In this document: positions 15,360 through 24,504 of the stretch, piece by piece
How positions within the stretch are numbered: position 1 is the stretch's first letter
How the letters are laid out: each line of letters starts with the position of its first letter
From: Laspinema olomoucense D3b
GTDB taxonomy: Bacteria > Cyanobacteriota > Cyanobacteriia > Cyanobacteriales > Laspinemataceae
Length of the DNA: 52,968 nt
Reading direction: 5' to 3'
NCBI RefSeq assembly: GCF_025370785.1
Contig: NZ_JAMXFA010000045.1
Coordinates: 1 to 52,968, forward strand
Notes under the pieces: model-generated
The model's database searches: none
Told to the model about the DNA's origin: nothing
Seen by the model: the letters and a program-made list of their open reading frames with translations, nothing else
Translations under genes and position numbers: made by a program

Positions 15360-17864
15360 ATGATTCGGACCCAGGGACGGTTCTGGCAATACTTGATACC
15401 CATAGGCATACTGGCGGCAAGTTACTTGATCGCGGCTATGTTAGCGAGATGGATTCCAGGATTGGATCAAAATCTATTACCGTTTGGACCCCCGGCGGGA
15501 GTTGCCTTAGGGGGACTGGTGTTATGTGGGGTGAAAGTGTGGCCCGGAGTGGCAATCGGGGCGTTTTTATTTGCACAATCCCAGGGATTACCCTACTGGG
15601 TAGCGGGTGTTGGGGCGATCGCCTGCGTTGTTCAAGCCATAGTAGGAACGCACCTCCTGCGAAAGGTTGAGTTTGATCCGGCCCTGGAAAGGCTGCGGGA
15701 TGTGGGGGCATTCATCGGCATCGGCGCAATCCTTTCGACCCTAATTAACGCTACGGTGTCTGTAGTGCTGGTTACCCTAGGTGGACTGCAAACCTGGGCG
15801 GAGGCGGCGGCCCAGTGGGAAATGTGGTGGTTAGAAGATGCAATGGGAGTATTGTTAATTGCCCCAATCCCATTGACCTGGAGCCGATTCCGTAAGATTA
15901 ATATCAAATCGAGAGGGTGGGTCTTACTTGCCAAAATCGTAGAAATCATCGTCTTATCAATCTTGCTGCTGGCGATCAGTTGGCTGGTGTTTTGTTCGCG
16001 AACTCGGGTTTATATTGCAGACTATCCCCTAGAATATTTACCCTTTCCCCTGGTGATGTGGGTGGCCCTGCGCTTTGAATTACGCGGGACGGTACTGGCG
16101 AACCTGTTAGTAGCGAGTATGGCAATTTGGGGAGTAGCCCGAAAAAGTGGACCCTTTCTCAAACACGCCAGTAATGTTGAACAGGCCATTTTCTCCCTGC
16201 AAATCTTTATGGGAGTGGTGGCGGGCACAGCCTTGATCTTTGCAGCAGTCATGGCTAGAAGGCGACAAGCTGAAGAGTTGCTTCGCCAAGGGGAAGAAAG
16301 GCTGAATAATGCTCAACGGATCGCTCAGGTGGGCAACTGGGATTTAGACCGCGATCGCAAAGTGCTCCATTGGTCCGATGAAATTTATCGGATTCTGGGA
16401 GAAGAACCTCACAGCTTTGTGCCCAGTCACGAACAGTTTCTGAAATACGTGCATCCGAGCGATCGCACCGAAGTCCGCAAAGCATTTAAAAACGCCATCA
16501 CTCAGGATCAACCCTACTCCTTGGAATATCGACTCGTGCGCCGGGATGGGGAAGATCGCATCGTTCATGAACAGTGCGAAATTAGTTTGTTTCGGATTAC
16601 GGCTACAGTTCAAGATATCACCCCTCGGATTCGGGCCGAAGCCGCCTTACGCGCCAGTGAGGAACGCTTCTCGAAAGCCTTTCAAGCCAGCCCCCTGGGC
16701 ATCAGCATCACTACCCGAGATCAAGGCCGGTTTGTGGATGTGAATCACACCTTTTTACACCTGCTGGGATATTCTCCGGCAGAAGCGATCGGCAAAACCT
16801 GGGAAGAACTCGATGTCTGGGTACATCAAGGAGATTACCTTAACCAAGTTCTCAGTAAATTAGAGCAATTTGGCTCAATCCGTGACCTTGAACTCCAGTT
16901 TCGCACCCAATCGGGAGAAATTCGCGATGCACTGCTGTCCATTGAACCCATTGATCTGGAGGGAGAACCCTGTCTACTGACAATGGTCAGTGACAACACC
17001 GAACGCAAACGCGCCGACGAATTCCGCAAGGCGAAAGAAGCAGCAGAAGCAGCGAACCTAGCCAAGAGTGCCTTTCTGGCGAATATGAGTCACGAACTGC
17101 GCACCCCCCTCAATGCCATCATCGGCTACAGCGAAATTCTCCAGGAAGATGCGGAAGATTTGGGTCAATCTGATTTCATTCCTGACCTGCAAAAAATTCA
17201 CGGCGCAGGGAAGCAGTTACTTTCCTTAATTAGTGATATTCTCGACCTTTCTAAGATTGAAGCGGGTCGAATGAGTTTGGAATTAGAAAATTTTGCCATT
17301 GATACCCTAATTTGGGAAGTAGTCACCACCATTCAACCCTTAATTGATAAAAATGGCAATCAGTTAGCGATTGAATGCCCGGAAGATATCGGCCCATTTC
17401 ATGCTGATATTACCAAGGTGCGTCAAATGCTGCTCAATTTAATGAGCAATGCGGCTAAATTTACGAAACAAGGTCAGATTGAACTCCGGGTGAGGCGCAC
17501 CCTAGAAAAACCATTAAAAGGGGAAAATTCCTCGCTCCAAGACCGTTCCCCTTATGAAGTGGAAGGTCAAGAATGGATTTTCTTCCGCGTTAAAGATACC
17601 GGGATTGGTATGACTCGGGAACAGTTGGAGCAAGTGTTTAAACCCTTTACCCAAGCCGATGCATCGACGACGCGCAAATATGGAGGGACGGGTTTGGGCT
17701 TGACGATTACCCAGAAATTCTGTCAAATGATGGGGGGAGATATTAAGGTTGAAAGCGAGTTAGGTCAGGGGTCTCAATTTACCCTGTGGCTACCGGCGAC
17801 TGTGGTTGCTCCCGTAATATCAAGGGAGGATGAAAACGCAATGGTTGGGGGTAATGATTCGTGA
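15360..17864 (+). CDS. MASE1-PAS-PAS hybrid-less sensor histidine kinase
   Basis: Membrane sensor kinase of 834 residues. The first ~300 residues hold about eight to ten hydrophobic segments with FGPPAGVALGGLVLCG and WWLEDAMGVLLIAP, characteristic of the MASE1 integral-membrane sensor domain. Two PAS/PAC modules follow (GNWDLDRDRKVLHWSDEIYR; FSKAFQASPLGISITTRDQG), then a HisKA box with phospho-acceptor His in NMSHELRTPLNAIIGYSEIL and a full HATPase (NLMSNAAKFT, VKDTGIGM, FKPFTQADAS, GGTGLGLTI). There is no receiver domain and no neighbouring response regulator, so it is an orphan kinase. ATG 15360 is preferred over a TTG fourteen codons upstream. The ligand is unknown. Confidence 0.9.
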   Translation: MIRTQGRFWQYLIPIGILAASYLIAAMLARWIPGLDQNLLPFGPPAGVALGGLVLCGVKVWPGVAIGAFLFAQSQGLPYWVAGVGAIACVVQAIVGTHLLRKVEFDPALERLRDVGAFIGIGAILSTLINATVSVVLVTLGGLQTWAEAAAQWEMWWLEDAMGVLLIAPIPLTWSRFRKINIKSRGWVLLAKIVEIIVLSILLLAISWLVFCSRTRVYIADYPLEYLPFPLVMWVALRFELRGTVLANLLVASMAIWGVARKSGPFLKHASNVEQAIFSLQIFMGVVAGTALIFAAVMARRRQAEELLRQGEERLNNAQRIAQVGNWDLDRDRKVLHWSDEIYRILGEEPHSFVPSHEQFLKYVHPSDRTEVRKAFKNAITQDQPYSLEYRLVRRDGEDRIVHEQCEISLFRITATVQDITPRIRAEAALRASEERFSKAFQASPLGISITTRDQGRFVDVNHTFLHLLGYSPAEAIGKTWEELDVWVHQGDYLNQVLSKLEQFGSIRDLELQFRTQSGEIRDALLSIEPIDLEGEPCLLTMVSDNTERKRADEFRKAKEAAEAANLAKSAFLANMSHELRTPLNAIIGYSEILQEDAEDLGQSDFIPDLQKIHGAGKQLLSLISDILDLSKIEAGRMSLELENFAIDTLIWEVVTTIQPLIDKNGNQLAIECPEDIGPFHADITKVRQMLLNLMSNAAKFTKQGQIELRVRRTLEKPLKGENSSLQDRSPYEVEGQEWIFFRVKDTGIGMTREQLEQVFKPFTQADASTTRKYGGTGLGLTITQKFCQMMGGDIKVESELGQGSQFTLWLPATVVAPVISREDENAMVGGNDS

Positions 17865-18354
17865 GAAGAGTGAGGTGGGAGATGGGTTGAGTGCGGTGAA
17901 GAAAGCCTCAGCCTGAAAACCCATCCGTAGAGGTTAGAAACCCGGTTTGGGGAACCAAGTGGTGACGAATTAGCAGAAATTTAGTCAAGAAACCGGGTTT
18001 TTGGTCCTAGGAATTTAATGCTATGTCGAGGTTTTAAAATCGCCGAGCATTACGGAAATAGTTCTACCTGTTGTTGCGGATTTTTTTCGGGTGTGGCAGT
18101 AGGGATGGCGCGGGAAAATACCATCAAAATTTTAACATTTATTATTGTTCCATAGAAATACTTAATATTTTTTCTTAAAACCTGAGAAGAGCGGGGGTTT
18201 GGGAATTATCAAATTTAGGCCATAATTTAGAGTTTTGCTGACGTAATCGAGGAGCAAATCAGGGTAAAATATAAACCTTGATGGAAAAAACCACAGCAGG
18301 CGCGACGGAGCGTCTAAGAGGTTTGGTGAATTGTTGGAGGACAACAGCAGTAAG
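17865..18354. other. Intergenic region upstream of malic enzyme
   Basis: About 490 bases with one dispersed palindromic repeat (17935-18009) and otherwise AT-rich sequence (18120-18250), the probable promoter region of the malic enzyme gene. No credible gene. Confidence 0.6.
17935..18009. repeat. Dispersed palindromic repeat, AGAAACCGGGTTT family
   Basis: The left arm TTAGAAACCCGGTTTGGGG and right arm AAGAAACCGGGTTTTTGGTC enclose about 36 bases. Each arm is itself near-palindromic around CCGG. A copy of the same 75-base length lies at 27371-27445 and a decayed copy at 13917-13997. Confidence 0.7.
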
Positions 18355-19746
18355 ATGGTCGCATTAACACCCAATTCTAGCTTTAGTGTAACGATTCGCT
18401 TGCAACTTCTCAACCGAGCCGGAACCCTGGCAACCGTGACCCAGGCGATCGCCTCCGTGGGGGGGAATCTCGGCCAAATCGACTTGATCGAACAAACCCG
18501 TGCTCATACAACTCGGGATATTACCGTCGATGCTTCTAGTACGGAACACGCCGAAGAGATTGTCCAAAAAATCAAGGGCATCTCAGACATTAAAGTGCTT
18601 AACGTTTACGATCGCACTTTTAACCTGCATCGGGGCGGAAAAATTAGCATTGAAAATAAAATTGCTCTAAAAACTCAAGCCGATTTAGCGATGGCATACA
18701 CCCCCGGAGTGGGGCGAATTTGTATGGAAATCGCCACCAATCCTGAACAACTCTACAATCTGACCATCAAGCAAAATACGGTAGCGATCGTCACTGATGG
18801 GTCAGCAGTGTTAGGCTTAGGAAATTTGGGTCCCGGTGGTGCACTTCCAGTCATGGAAGGCAAGGCGATGTTATTTAAAGCATTTGCGGGAATTGATGCA
18901 TTTCCCATTTGTTTGAATACCCAAGATAGTGACGAAATTGTAGAAACCGTAAAACGGATTGCTACAGTATTTGGGGGGGTAAATTTAGAAGATATTAGTT
19001 CCCCCCGCTGTTTTGAGATTGAAGCACGATTGCGCCGGGAATTGGATATTCCCGTGTTTCATGATGATCAACATGGAACGGCGATCGTTACCCTCGCCGC
19101 CTCTATCAATGCCTTGAAATTAGTGGGTAAAGCGATGGAAGATATCCGGATCGTCATGAATGGGGCGGGGGCCGCAGGGGTGGCGATCGCCCGCTTATTA
19201 CGCCAAGCTGGTGCACGCTATATGATCTTGTGTGATTCCAAAGGCATCCTCAGTCACGATCGCACTGATTTAAACGAGGAAAAACGGGAATTTGCTGTAG
19301 AAAAAGGCGGCAGTTTAGCCGATGCCATTAAAGGAACGGATATGTTTATCGGCGTCAGTGCCCCGGGAGTATTAACTCCGGAAATGGTGCGATCGATGGC
19401 ACCGGATCGGATTGTCTTTGCGATGGCAAATCCCATCCCGGAAATTCAACCCGAATTAATCATGGATGATGTCGCCGTAATTGCCACGGGACGCAGCGAT
19501 TATCCTAACCAAATTAACAACGTTTTGGCATTTCCTGGCATCTTCCGGGGCGCCCTCGATTGTCGGGCCCATACGATTACCGAAACCATGTATTTGGAAG
19601 CCGCTAAGGCGATCGCCTCCTTGGTTAAACCCTCGGATCTCAGCCGGGAAAATATCATTCCCTCGGTGTTCGACGATCGCGTAGTTACCGCCGTCTCGGC
19701 AGCAGTGCAACAGGCAGCGCGTCAAGAAGGTTCCGCCCGCCATTAA
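18355..19746 (+). CDS. ACT-domain NAD(P)-dependent malic enzyme
   Basis: The enzyme decarboxylates malate to pyruvate, reducing NAD(P). An N-terminal ACT-type domain (about 5-85: SFSVTIRLQLLNRAGTLATV, TRDITVDASS) is followed by the malic enzyme core: AYTPGVGRICMEI with the catalytic Tyr, TDGSAVLGLGNLGPGGALPV then MEGKAMLFK with the catalytic Lys, the metal site in FHDDQHGTAIV, the Rossmann motif MNGAGAAGVAIARLL, and FAMANPIPEI. It resembles the single malic enzyme of Synechocystis in ACT plus core layout. At 463 residues it is a short bacterial form without the phosphotransacetylase tail. ATG 18355 lies behind GGAGG; an upstream TTG is possible. The ACT domain suggests allosteric control by a small metabolite. 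Confidence 0.93.
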   Translation: MVALTPNSSFSVTIRLQLLNRAGTLATVTQAIASVGGNLGQIDLIEQTRAHTTRDITVDASSTEHAEEIVQKIKGISDIKVLNVYDRTFNLHRGGKISIENKIALKTQADLAMAYTPGVGRICMEIATNPEQLYNLTIKQNTVAIVTDGSAVLGLGNLGPGGALPVMEGKAMLFKAFAGIDAFPICLNTQDSDEIVETVKRIATVFGGVNLEDISSPRCFEIEARLRRELDIPVFHDDQHGTAIVTLAASINALKLVGKAMEDIRIVMNGAGAAGVAIARLLRQAGARYMILCDSKGILSHDRTDLNEEKREFAVEKGGSLADAIKGTDMFIGVSAPGVLTPEMVRSMAPDRIVFAMANPIPEIQPELIMDDVAVIATGRSDYPNQINNVLAFPGIFRGALDCRAHTITETMYLEAAKAIASLVKPSDLSRENIIPSVFDDRVVTAVSAAVQQAARQEGSARH

Positions 19747-19759
19747 GTTTGCACAATAA

Positions 19760-19790
19760 AAACCCGCACCCTTCAGGGTGCGGGTTTTTT
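19760..19790 (+). terminator. Rho-independent terminator of the malic enzyme gene
   Basis: The stem AAACCCGCACCC / GGGTGCGGGTTT with a tight TTCA-type loop is followed directly by a T run, 13 bases after the malic enzyme stop codon. The same ACCC...GGGTGCGGG core reappears in the repeat at 21385-21546. Confidence 0.85.
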
Positions 19791-19897
19791 ATAGACGCCT
19801 GGGCCCAAATCGCCATCACCTCGCAACCTGATCTGGGATGGTACAGCGATCGCGACTTATATTACAATCTGTAAAGAACCATTACAGGAAAGGCAGA

Positions 19898-21370
19898 ATG
19901 CGGGTAGCGATCGCAGGGGCGGGACTAGCCGGAATGTCCACCGCCATTGAGTTAGTTGATGCGGGTCACGAAGTGGAAATCTTCGAGTCTCGTCCCTTTG
20001 TCGGCGGGAAAGTCGGCAGTTGGGTAGATGCCGAAGGCAATCACCTCGAAATGGGATTGCACGTCTTTTTCGGCTGCTATTACAACCTTTTCGACTTAAT
20101 GAAAAAAGTTGGTGCAATCGACAGCTTGCGCCTAAAAGACCATACTCATATCTTTGTCAACGAGGGTGGCAAAACCGGGGAACTGGATTTTCGGTTTATT
20201 ACCGGCGCACCCTTCAACGGTTTAAAAGCCTTTTTCACGACTTCTCAACTCTCGGTATCCGATAAACTCACGAATGCGATCGCCCTCGGTACTAGCCCCA
20301 TTGTCCGGGGTTTAGTGGACTTCGATGGCGCGATGAACACGATTCGCAACCTCGATCGCATCAGCTTCGCCGACTGGTTCCGCAAACATGGCGGTTCTAA
20401 TGGTAGTCTCAAGCGGATGTGGAACCCGATCGCCTACGCCTTGGGTTTTATCGACACGGAAAACATTTCCGCCCGCTGTATGCTCACCATTTTCCAGTTT
20501 TTTGCTGCAAAAACGGAAGCTTCGGTCCTGCGGATGTTAGAAGGGTCCCCCGATACCTACCTCCATCAACCGATTATTAAATATTTAGAAGCCAGAGGCG
20601 CTAAAATCCATACCCGCAGACGGGTCCGGGAAATTCTCTTTTCAGAAGAGACTGGGGAAACGGAAGTCACGGGATTGATTGTGGCGCAAGGGGAAACAGA
20701 AGAAACCATCACCGCTGATGCTTATGTCTTCGCCTGTGATATCCCCGGCATTCAGAAAGTCTTACCCCCGGCATGGCGCAAATGGCCGGAGTTCGATAAT
20801 ATCTACAAACTCGACGCGGTACCCGTGGCTACGGTGCAATTGCGCTTTGATGGGTGGGTAACGGAATTGCATGATCCGGCGAAGCGTCAGCAGGTGGAGG
20901 AAGCAGCAGGCATTGACAATCTGCTTTATACCCCGGATGCAGACTTTTCTTGTTTTGCAGATTTAGCCTTGACTTCGCCCTCGGATTATTATCGCCAAGG
21001 GGAGGGTTCGTTAATGCAATTGGTGTTGACGCCGGGAGATCCGTTCATCAAGCAGAGTAACGAGGCGATCGCCAATCATGTGCTCAATCAGGTGCATAAG
21101 CTATTCCCCTCGTCGCGAGACTTGAATATGACCTGGTACAGTGTGGTTAAGTTGGCGCAATCCCTCTATCGCGAAGCGCCAGGGATGGACCCCTATCGCC
21201 CCGCACAACAGACTCCCGTGGGGAATTTCTTCCTAGCTGGAAGCTATACCCAACAGGATTATATTGACAGTATGGAAGGGGCAACCCTTTCGGGACGGCA
21301 AGCGGCAAAAGCAATTTTAGGGCGAGTGAATGAACTCACCGCGAGTCCTAAACCCTTGGCGATCGGTTAA
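19898..21370 (+). CDS. crtQ: Zeta-carotene desaturase (plant type)
   Basis: This enzyme converts zeta-carotene to lycopene by two desaturations in the poly-cis carotenoid pathway. The 490-residue protein begins with the FAD-binding dinucleotide motif [20 protein letters not shown] and [19 protein letters not shown], continues with [20 protein letters not shown], and ends with [20 protein letters not shown], the C-terminal FAD/amine-oxidase motif. This distinguishes it from phytoene desaturase (CrtP) by GLHVFFGCY and overall sequence. ATG 19898 has AGGAAAGG directly upstream, whereas the longest frame adds 20 poorly supported residues. It acts at the thylakoid or cytoplasmic membrane. An SRPBCC gene lies downstream on the same strand beyond a repeat element. 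Confidence 0.95.
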   Translation: MRVAIAGAGLAGMSTAIELVDAGHEVEIFESRPFVGGKVGSWVDAEGNHLEMGLHVFFGCYYNLFDLMKKVGAIDSLRLKDHTHIFVNEGGKTGELDFRFITGAPFNGLKAFFTTSQLSVSDKLTNAIALGTSPIVRGLVDFDGAMNTIRNLDRISFADWFRKHGGSNGSLKRMWNPIAYALGFIDTENISARCMLTIFQFFAAKTEASVLRMLEGSPDTYLHQPIIKYLEARGAKIHTRRRVREILFSEETGETEVTGLIVAQGETEETITADAYVFACDIPGIQKVLPPAWRKWPEFDNIYKLDAVPVATVQLRFDGWVTELHDPAKRQQVEEAAGIDNLLYTPDADFSCFADLALTSPSDYYRQGEGSLMQLVLTPGDPFIKQSNEAIANHVLNQVHKLFPSSRDLNMTWYSVVKLAQSLYREAPGMDPYRPAQQTPVGNFFLAGSYTQQDYIDSMEGATLSGRQAAKAILGRVNELTASPKPLAIG

Positions 21371-21384
21371 TTGAAGGAAACGCC

Positions 21385-21546
21385 CACACCCTGAAGGGTC
21401 TGGCTCCACGGACGAAGCCCGCCTGCGCGGGCTAGTCTATAAAAACGACTTTTCATATCAAATCCGGTTGTCACAAACCCGCTTTATTCTTGAGCCTGCG
21501 TAGGCAGGCTTTGTCTGTATAGCCCCACCCTTTAGGGTGCGGGTTG
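21385..21546. repeat. MITE-like inverted-repeat element
   Basis: The left arm (about 21385-21434) reads ACCCTGAAGGGT, then CGGACGAAGCCCGCCTGCGC and GGGCTA. The right arm (about 21489-21546) is its approximate reverse complement: GCCTGCGTAGGCAGGC, TTTGTCTGTATAGCC, ACCCTTTAGGGTGCGGG. About 55 AT-richer bases lie between. A 27-base stretch of the left arm recurs exactly before 48372. It lies between crtQ and the SRPBCC gene and may add a transcript hairpin. It has no coding capacity. Confidence 0.7.
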
Positions 21547-21584
21547 TTACCCTATAAACTATCAATTTAAACCTTTAAATTCTG

Positions 21585-22034
21585 ATGACAAACTGGTTAG
21601 AACATAGCGTCTTAGTAGAAGTCAATACCCCCATTGATCATGTGTGGAGTCTCTGGTCGGATTTAGAGCAGATGCCGCGCTGGATGAAATGGATCGAATC
21701 GGTGCATATTTTAGAGGAAGACCCAGAATTATCTCGCTGGAAATTAGCCTCGGGTGGATTTGAATTTAGTTGGCTGTCGCGGATTTTGAAAATTGTTCCG
21801 AACCAAATTATTCAATGGGAATCCGTGGACGGATTGCCCAATCGCGGGGCAATTCGCTTTTACGATCGCCATCAAGAAGGCAGTATGGTTAAACTCACCG
21901 TCGCCTATGCCATTCCCGGCCTTCTGGGGCAAATTATGGATAATTTATTTTTAGGTCGCGTCGTAGAATCTACAATTCAAGCGGATTTAGAACGATTTCG
22001 GGAGTATGCGATCGCGGACTATTCTCAACCGTAA
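21585..22034 (+). CDS. SRPBCC-family (cyclase/dehydrase-like) protein
   Basis: The 149-residue protein has the START-like SRPBCC fold: N-terminal strand WLEHSVLVEVNTPIDHVWSL, helix SDLEQMPRWMKWIESV, strands WKLASGGFEFSW and NQIIQWESVDGLPNRGAI, then a long C-terminal helix (VVESTIQADLERFREYA). Members bind hydrophobic ligands; those annotated cyclase/dehydrase are widespread in cyanobacteria, and the protein lies next to a carotenoid gene. A lipid or pigment ligand is inference. Its 3' end overlaps the convergent CBS-kinase gene by ten bases. Confidence 0.8.
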   Translation: MTNWLEHSVLVEVNTPIDHVWSLWSDLEQMPRWMKWIESVHILEEDPELSRWKLASGGFEFSWLSRILKIVPNQIIQWESVDGLPNRGAIRFYDRHQEGSMVKLTVAYAIPGLLGQIMDNLFLGRVVESTIQADLERFREYAIADYSQP

Positions 22035-23875
22035 TCGACCCAGGAACCCTCAGCATTCTCCCTCAAATCACCCGCTGATTCTGGAGTTAAGGGTAAAGTT
22101 ACGGTAAAGGTTGTCCCCACATTGACTTCACTCTCTACTGCAATCTCACCGTGATGAGCTTCTACGCAGTTTTTCACAATCGTCAGTCCTAGTCCCGTTC
22201 CCGGGATTGTACCCACATTTCTCGCCCGGTGGAAGGACTGGAACAAGCGTTTACGGTCCTCTACCGGAATCCCGATCCCACTATCACGAATTTTAAAAAT
22301 AGCCTGATTGTCTTGACAAATTAAATCAAAATAAATGGGACTCGTAGAAGGGGAATATTTGCAAGCATTGGTGAGCAAATTGCCCAGAATGTAGCGCAGC
22401 AGCTTTTCATCCAGACAGGCATCCTGAGTCGCACCGACTGCCTGAAAGATAATAGAATGATTTTCGATATCGCTAAATTGCCGTTCTTCGACCAAATCCT
22501 GACATAATGTGACTAAATCCAGGGGCTGTGGTTCATACTCTAATTGTCGATTTTCCACCCGACCCAGAACCAACAAATCATTAATCATTTGTTCCATATA
22601 TTCGGCAGTTCTCTGAATCATTTGCAGGTAATTAAACCGTTGTTCTTCGGTTATTTTATCGGCAAATCGTTCCAATAATTGGGAGGCACATAAAATCGAA
22701 GTGAGGGGATTTCGGAACTCGTGAGTCACCATTGAAGTGAAGCTCGATTTCAGTTCATTCAGTTCCTTTTCTTGAGCAAGGGCCCGATTTAATTCTTCCT
22801 GGGCCTGTTGACGTTCTAAAATCTCTTTTTGCAAGAGTTCGTTGGTCTCGGTGAGTTCAACAAGCTGTTCTTCAACGGATTGCTGCAAGATCTCAATCAC
22901 CCGATACATTTCCATTGGATCAAAGGCTTGCAGCAGGGTAGATTGGGTGACAATTCCTAACAGTTCCCCCTGTTCCGAGACGACAACCAACCGGCGTACA
23001 GACCACTGTTTCATGATCTGATGAGCATTCCACAGGGAGTCATGGGGTTTGAGGGAAAATAAAGGTTGACTCATCACCATCGCCGCCGAGGTGTTGTTCA
23101 AATCCAGATCTAGGGCATGAAATTGCACGAGGTCCCGTTCTGTGACCATCCCGACGGCTAGGGCTCGGATTTCCCGGAAATTCTCGGCTTGAGGGTCCGA
23201 TTTTGGGGGAGAAATGGGGACGCCTTGAACGGAACCCTCGGGTAGGTTAGGGTTCAGGGTGTCTGGCATCTGGGTAATCACCACACAGCTAACCTTGTGT
23301 CGAGACATCAATTCCGCCAGGGACAGCAAGGATGCAGTCGGGGGTGCGGTCACTACCCCGCGTATCATCACTTCTAAGACCGATCGCGCCTTGAGGAGAT
23401 TGACCGGCTGTAGCACTTTTCGGATACTACCATGACTCAACATCCCTAACACTTGCCCTTGTTGGCTGACAATGGGCAAGTGACGAATACAATGTTTTTG
23501 CATCAGGGAGAGGACTTGAAACAGGTCCTGAAACTCTGACTCCAGTAAGGTAATTACCTCCCTCGTCATGACTTCGGCAATGGCGATATTGACAATTTTC
23601 ACCCCTGCGGCACACAAATGCACCACATCGCGTTCGCTAAAAATTCCCCGTAATTGCTCACCCTCCATCACCAATACACAGCCGTCGCCCACATCATCCA
23701 GGGGGCTGAATGCCATTGATACGGTGACATCGGTGAGGGCGCAACTGGCTCTAGCGTGAGCCATTTGGGTAATGACATCAATCAGGGGGGTATCAGGAGA
23801 AACGACCATCGGCGATCGGTTGATCGCTTGTTCTAAGTCGGGGGAATAGAAGGGTAAATAATTAGGTTGCAGCAT
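22025..23875 (-). CDS. CBS-domain sensor histidine kinase
   Basis: A soluble kinase of 616 residues. Four CBS motifs in two Bateman pairs fill about 20-330: SPMVVSPDTPLIDVITQMAH, VMTREVITLLESEFQDLFQV, VMIRGVVTAPPTASLLSLAE, VMSQPLFSLKPHDSLWNAHQ. A coiled coil (about 335-385) leads to HisKA with phospho-acceptor His in SMVTHEFRNPLTSIL and a complete HATPase (NLLTNACKYS, IRDSGIGIP, GTGLGLTIVK). CBS pairs usually bind adenine nucleotides, so the kinase may read energy charge (inference). No receiver domain or response regulator is adjacent. The gene is convergent with, and overlaps by ten bases, the SRPBCC gene. Confidence 0.9.
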   Translation of the reverse strand: MLQPNYLPFYSPDLEQAINRSPMVVSPDTPLIDVITQMAHARASCALTDVTVSMAFSPLDDVGDGCVLVMEGEQLRGIFSERDVVHLCAAGVKIVNIAIAEVMTREVITLLESEFQDLFQVLSLMQKHCIRHLPIVSQQGQVLGMLSHGSIRKVLQPVNLLKARSVLEVMIRGVVTAPPTASLLSLAELMSRHKVSCVVITQMPDTLNPNLPEGSVQGVPISPPKSDPQAENFREIRALAVGMVTERDLVQFHALDLDLNNTSAAMVMSQPLFSLKPHDSLWNAHQIMKQWSVRRLVVVSEQGELLGIVTQSTLLQAFDPMEMYRVIEILQQSVEEQLVELTETNELLQKEILERQQAQEELNRALAQEKELNELKSSFTSMVTHEFRNPLTSILCASQLLERFADKITEEQRFNYLQMIQRTAEYMEQMINDLLVLGRVENRQLEYEPQPLDLVTLCQDLVEERQFSDIENHSIIFQAVGATQDACLDEKLLRYILGNLLTNACKYSPSTSPIYFDLICQDNQAIFKIRDSGIGIPVEDRKRLFQSFHRARNVGTIPGTGLGLTIVKNCVEAHHGEIAVESEVNVGTTFTVTLPLTPESAGDLRENAEGSWVDYG

Positions 23876-24159
23876 AGTAATTCGACAGGAGGCTGAAGGG
23901 GAGCCAGAGAAGGGCGATCGGAGTCTAAGGCATCGGTATCGCCTGGAGTGCTTCTTTTAAGATAAGCTAGAATTTTCTGAAATTTAAAATCTTTAACCCG
24001 TTAACCCAAGACCGGGGATTGTCAGTCAATTTACCACAATTTTGTTCTGAGGATACTAACCCTTTTCCCATTGGGTGAGATAGGGAGCAACATCAAAGAC
24101 CCTCTCTGATTGTGGGAAAGGGATTTAGGATGAAGATTGCACCGGGTGAGATTTACCTT

Positions 24160-24399
24160 TTACCAGGTGGGATCGATATAGATATTAATGGTGACCTGTT
24201 CTTGGCCCCCAGGCACGCCAGAAATACAGGAACAAACGGTGCGATCGCCATTAATTTCGACTTCACAAGCATGACAAGACCCCATTAAACATCCCGTGGG
24301 AATCATAATTCCCGCCCGTTTTGCCACCTCTAACAAGGGTTCTCCGACCTCAGCTTTTACCGTAATGCGATCGGGTAAAAAAATAACATCTACACTCAT
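24160..24399 (-). CDS. Short plant-type 2Fe-2S ferredoxin-like protein
   Basis: At 79 residues this is shorter than photosynthetic ferredoxin (about 97). The cluster loop CLMGSCHAC gives Cys-x4-Cys-x2-Cys at about residues 37-45. The fourth ligand is one of the two Cys in RTVCSCISG, much closer than the usual ~29-residue spacing. The fold start VDVIFLPDRITVKAEVGEPL then LEVAKRAGI is that of a beta-grasp ferredoxin. It lies 105 bases downstream of cobQ on the same strand. An electron donor in cobalamin or other metabolism is possible but unproven. Confidence 0.8.
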   Translation of the reverse strand: MSVDVIFLPDRITVKAEVGEPLLEVAKRAGIMIPTGCLMGSCHACEVEINGDRTVCSCISGVPGGQEQVTINIYIDPTW

Positions 24400-24504
24400 A
24401 ATTTTAGCGGCGGTGAAGGGTAACTTTTCATTGGGTTTTTCTCCAGGCGATCGGCCCCAGACTCATTGCGCTCTTTTCCCCTTGAACCCCTAGGGATTTG
24501 CTCG

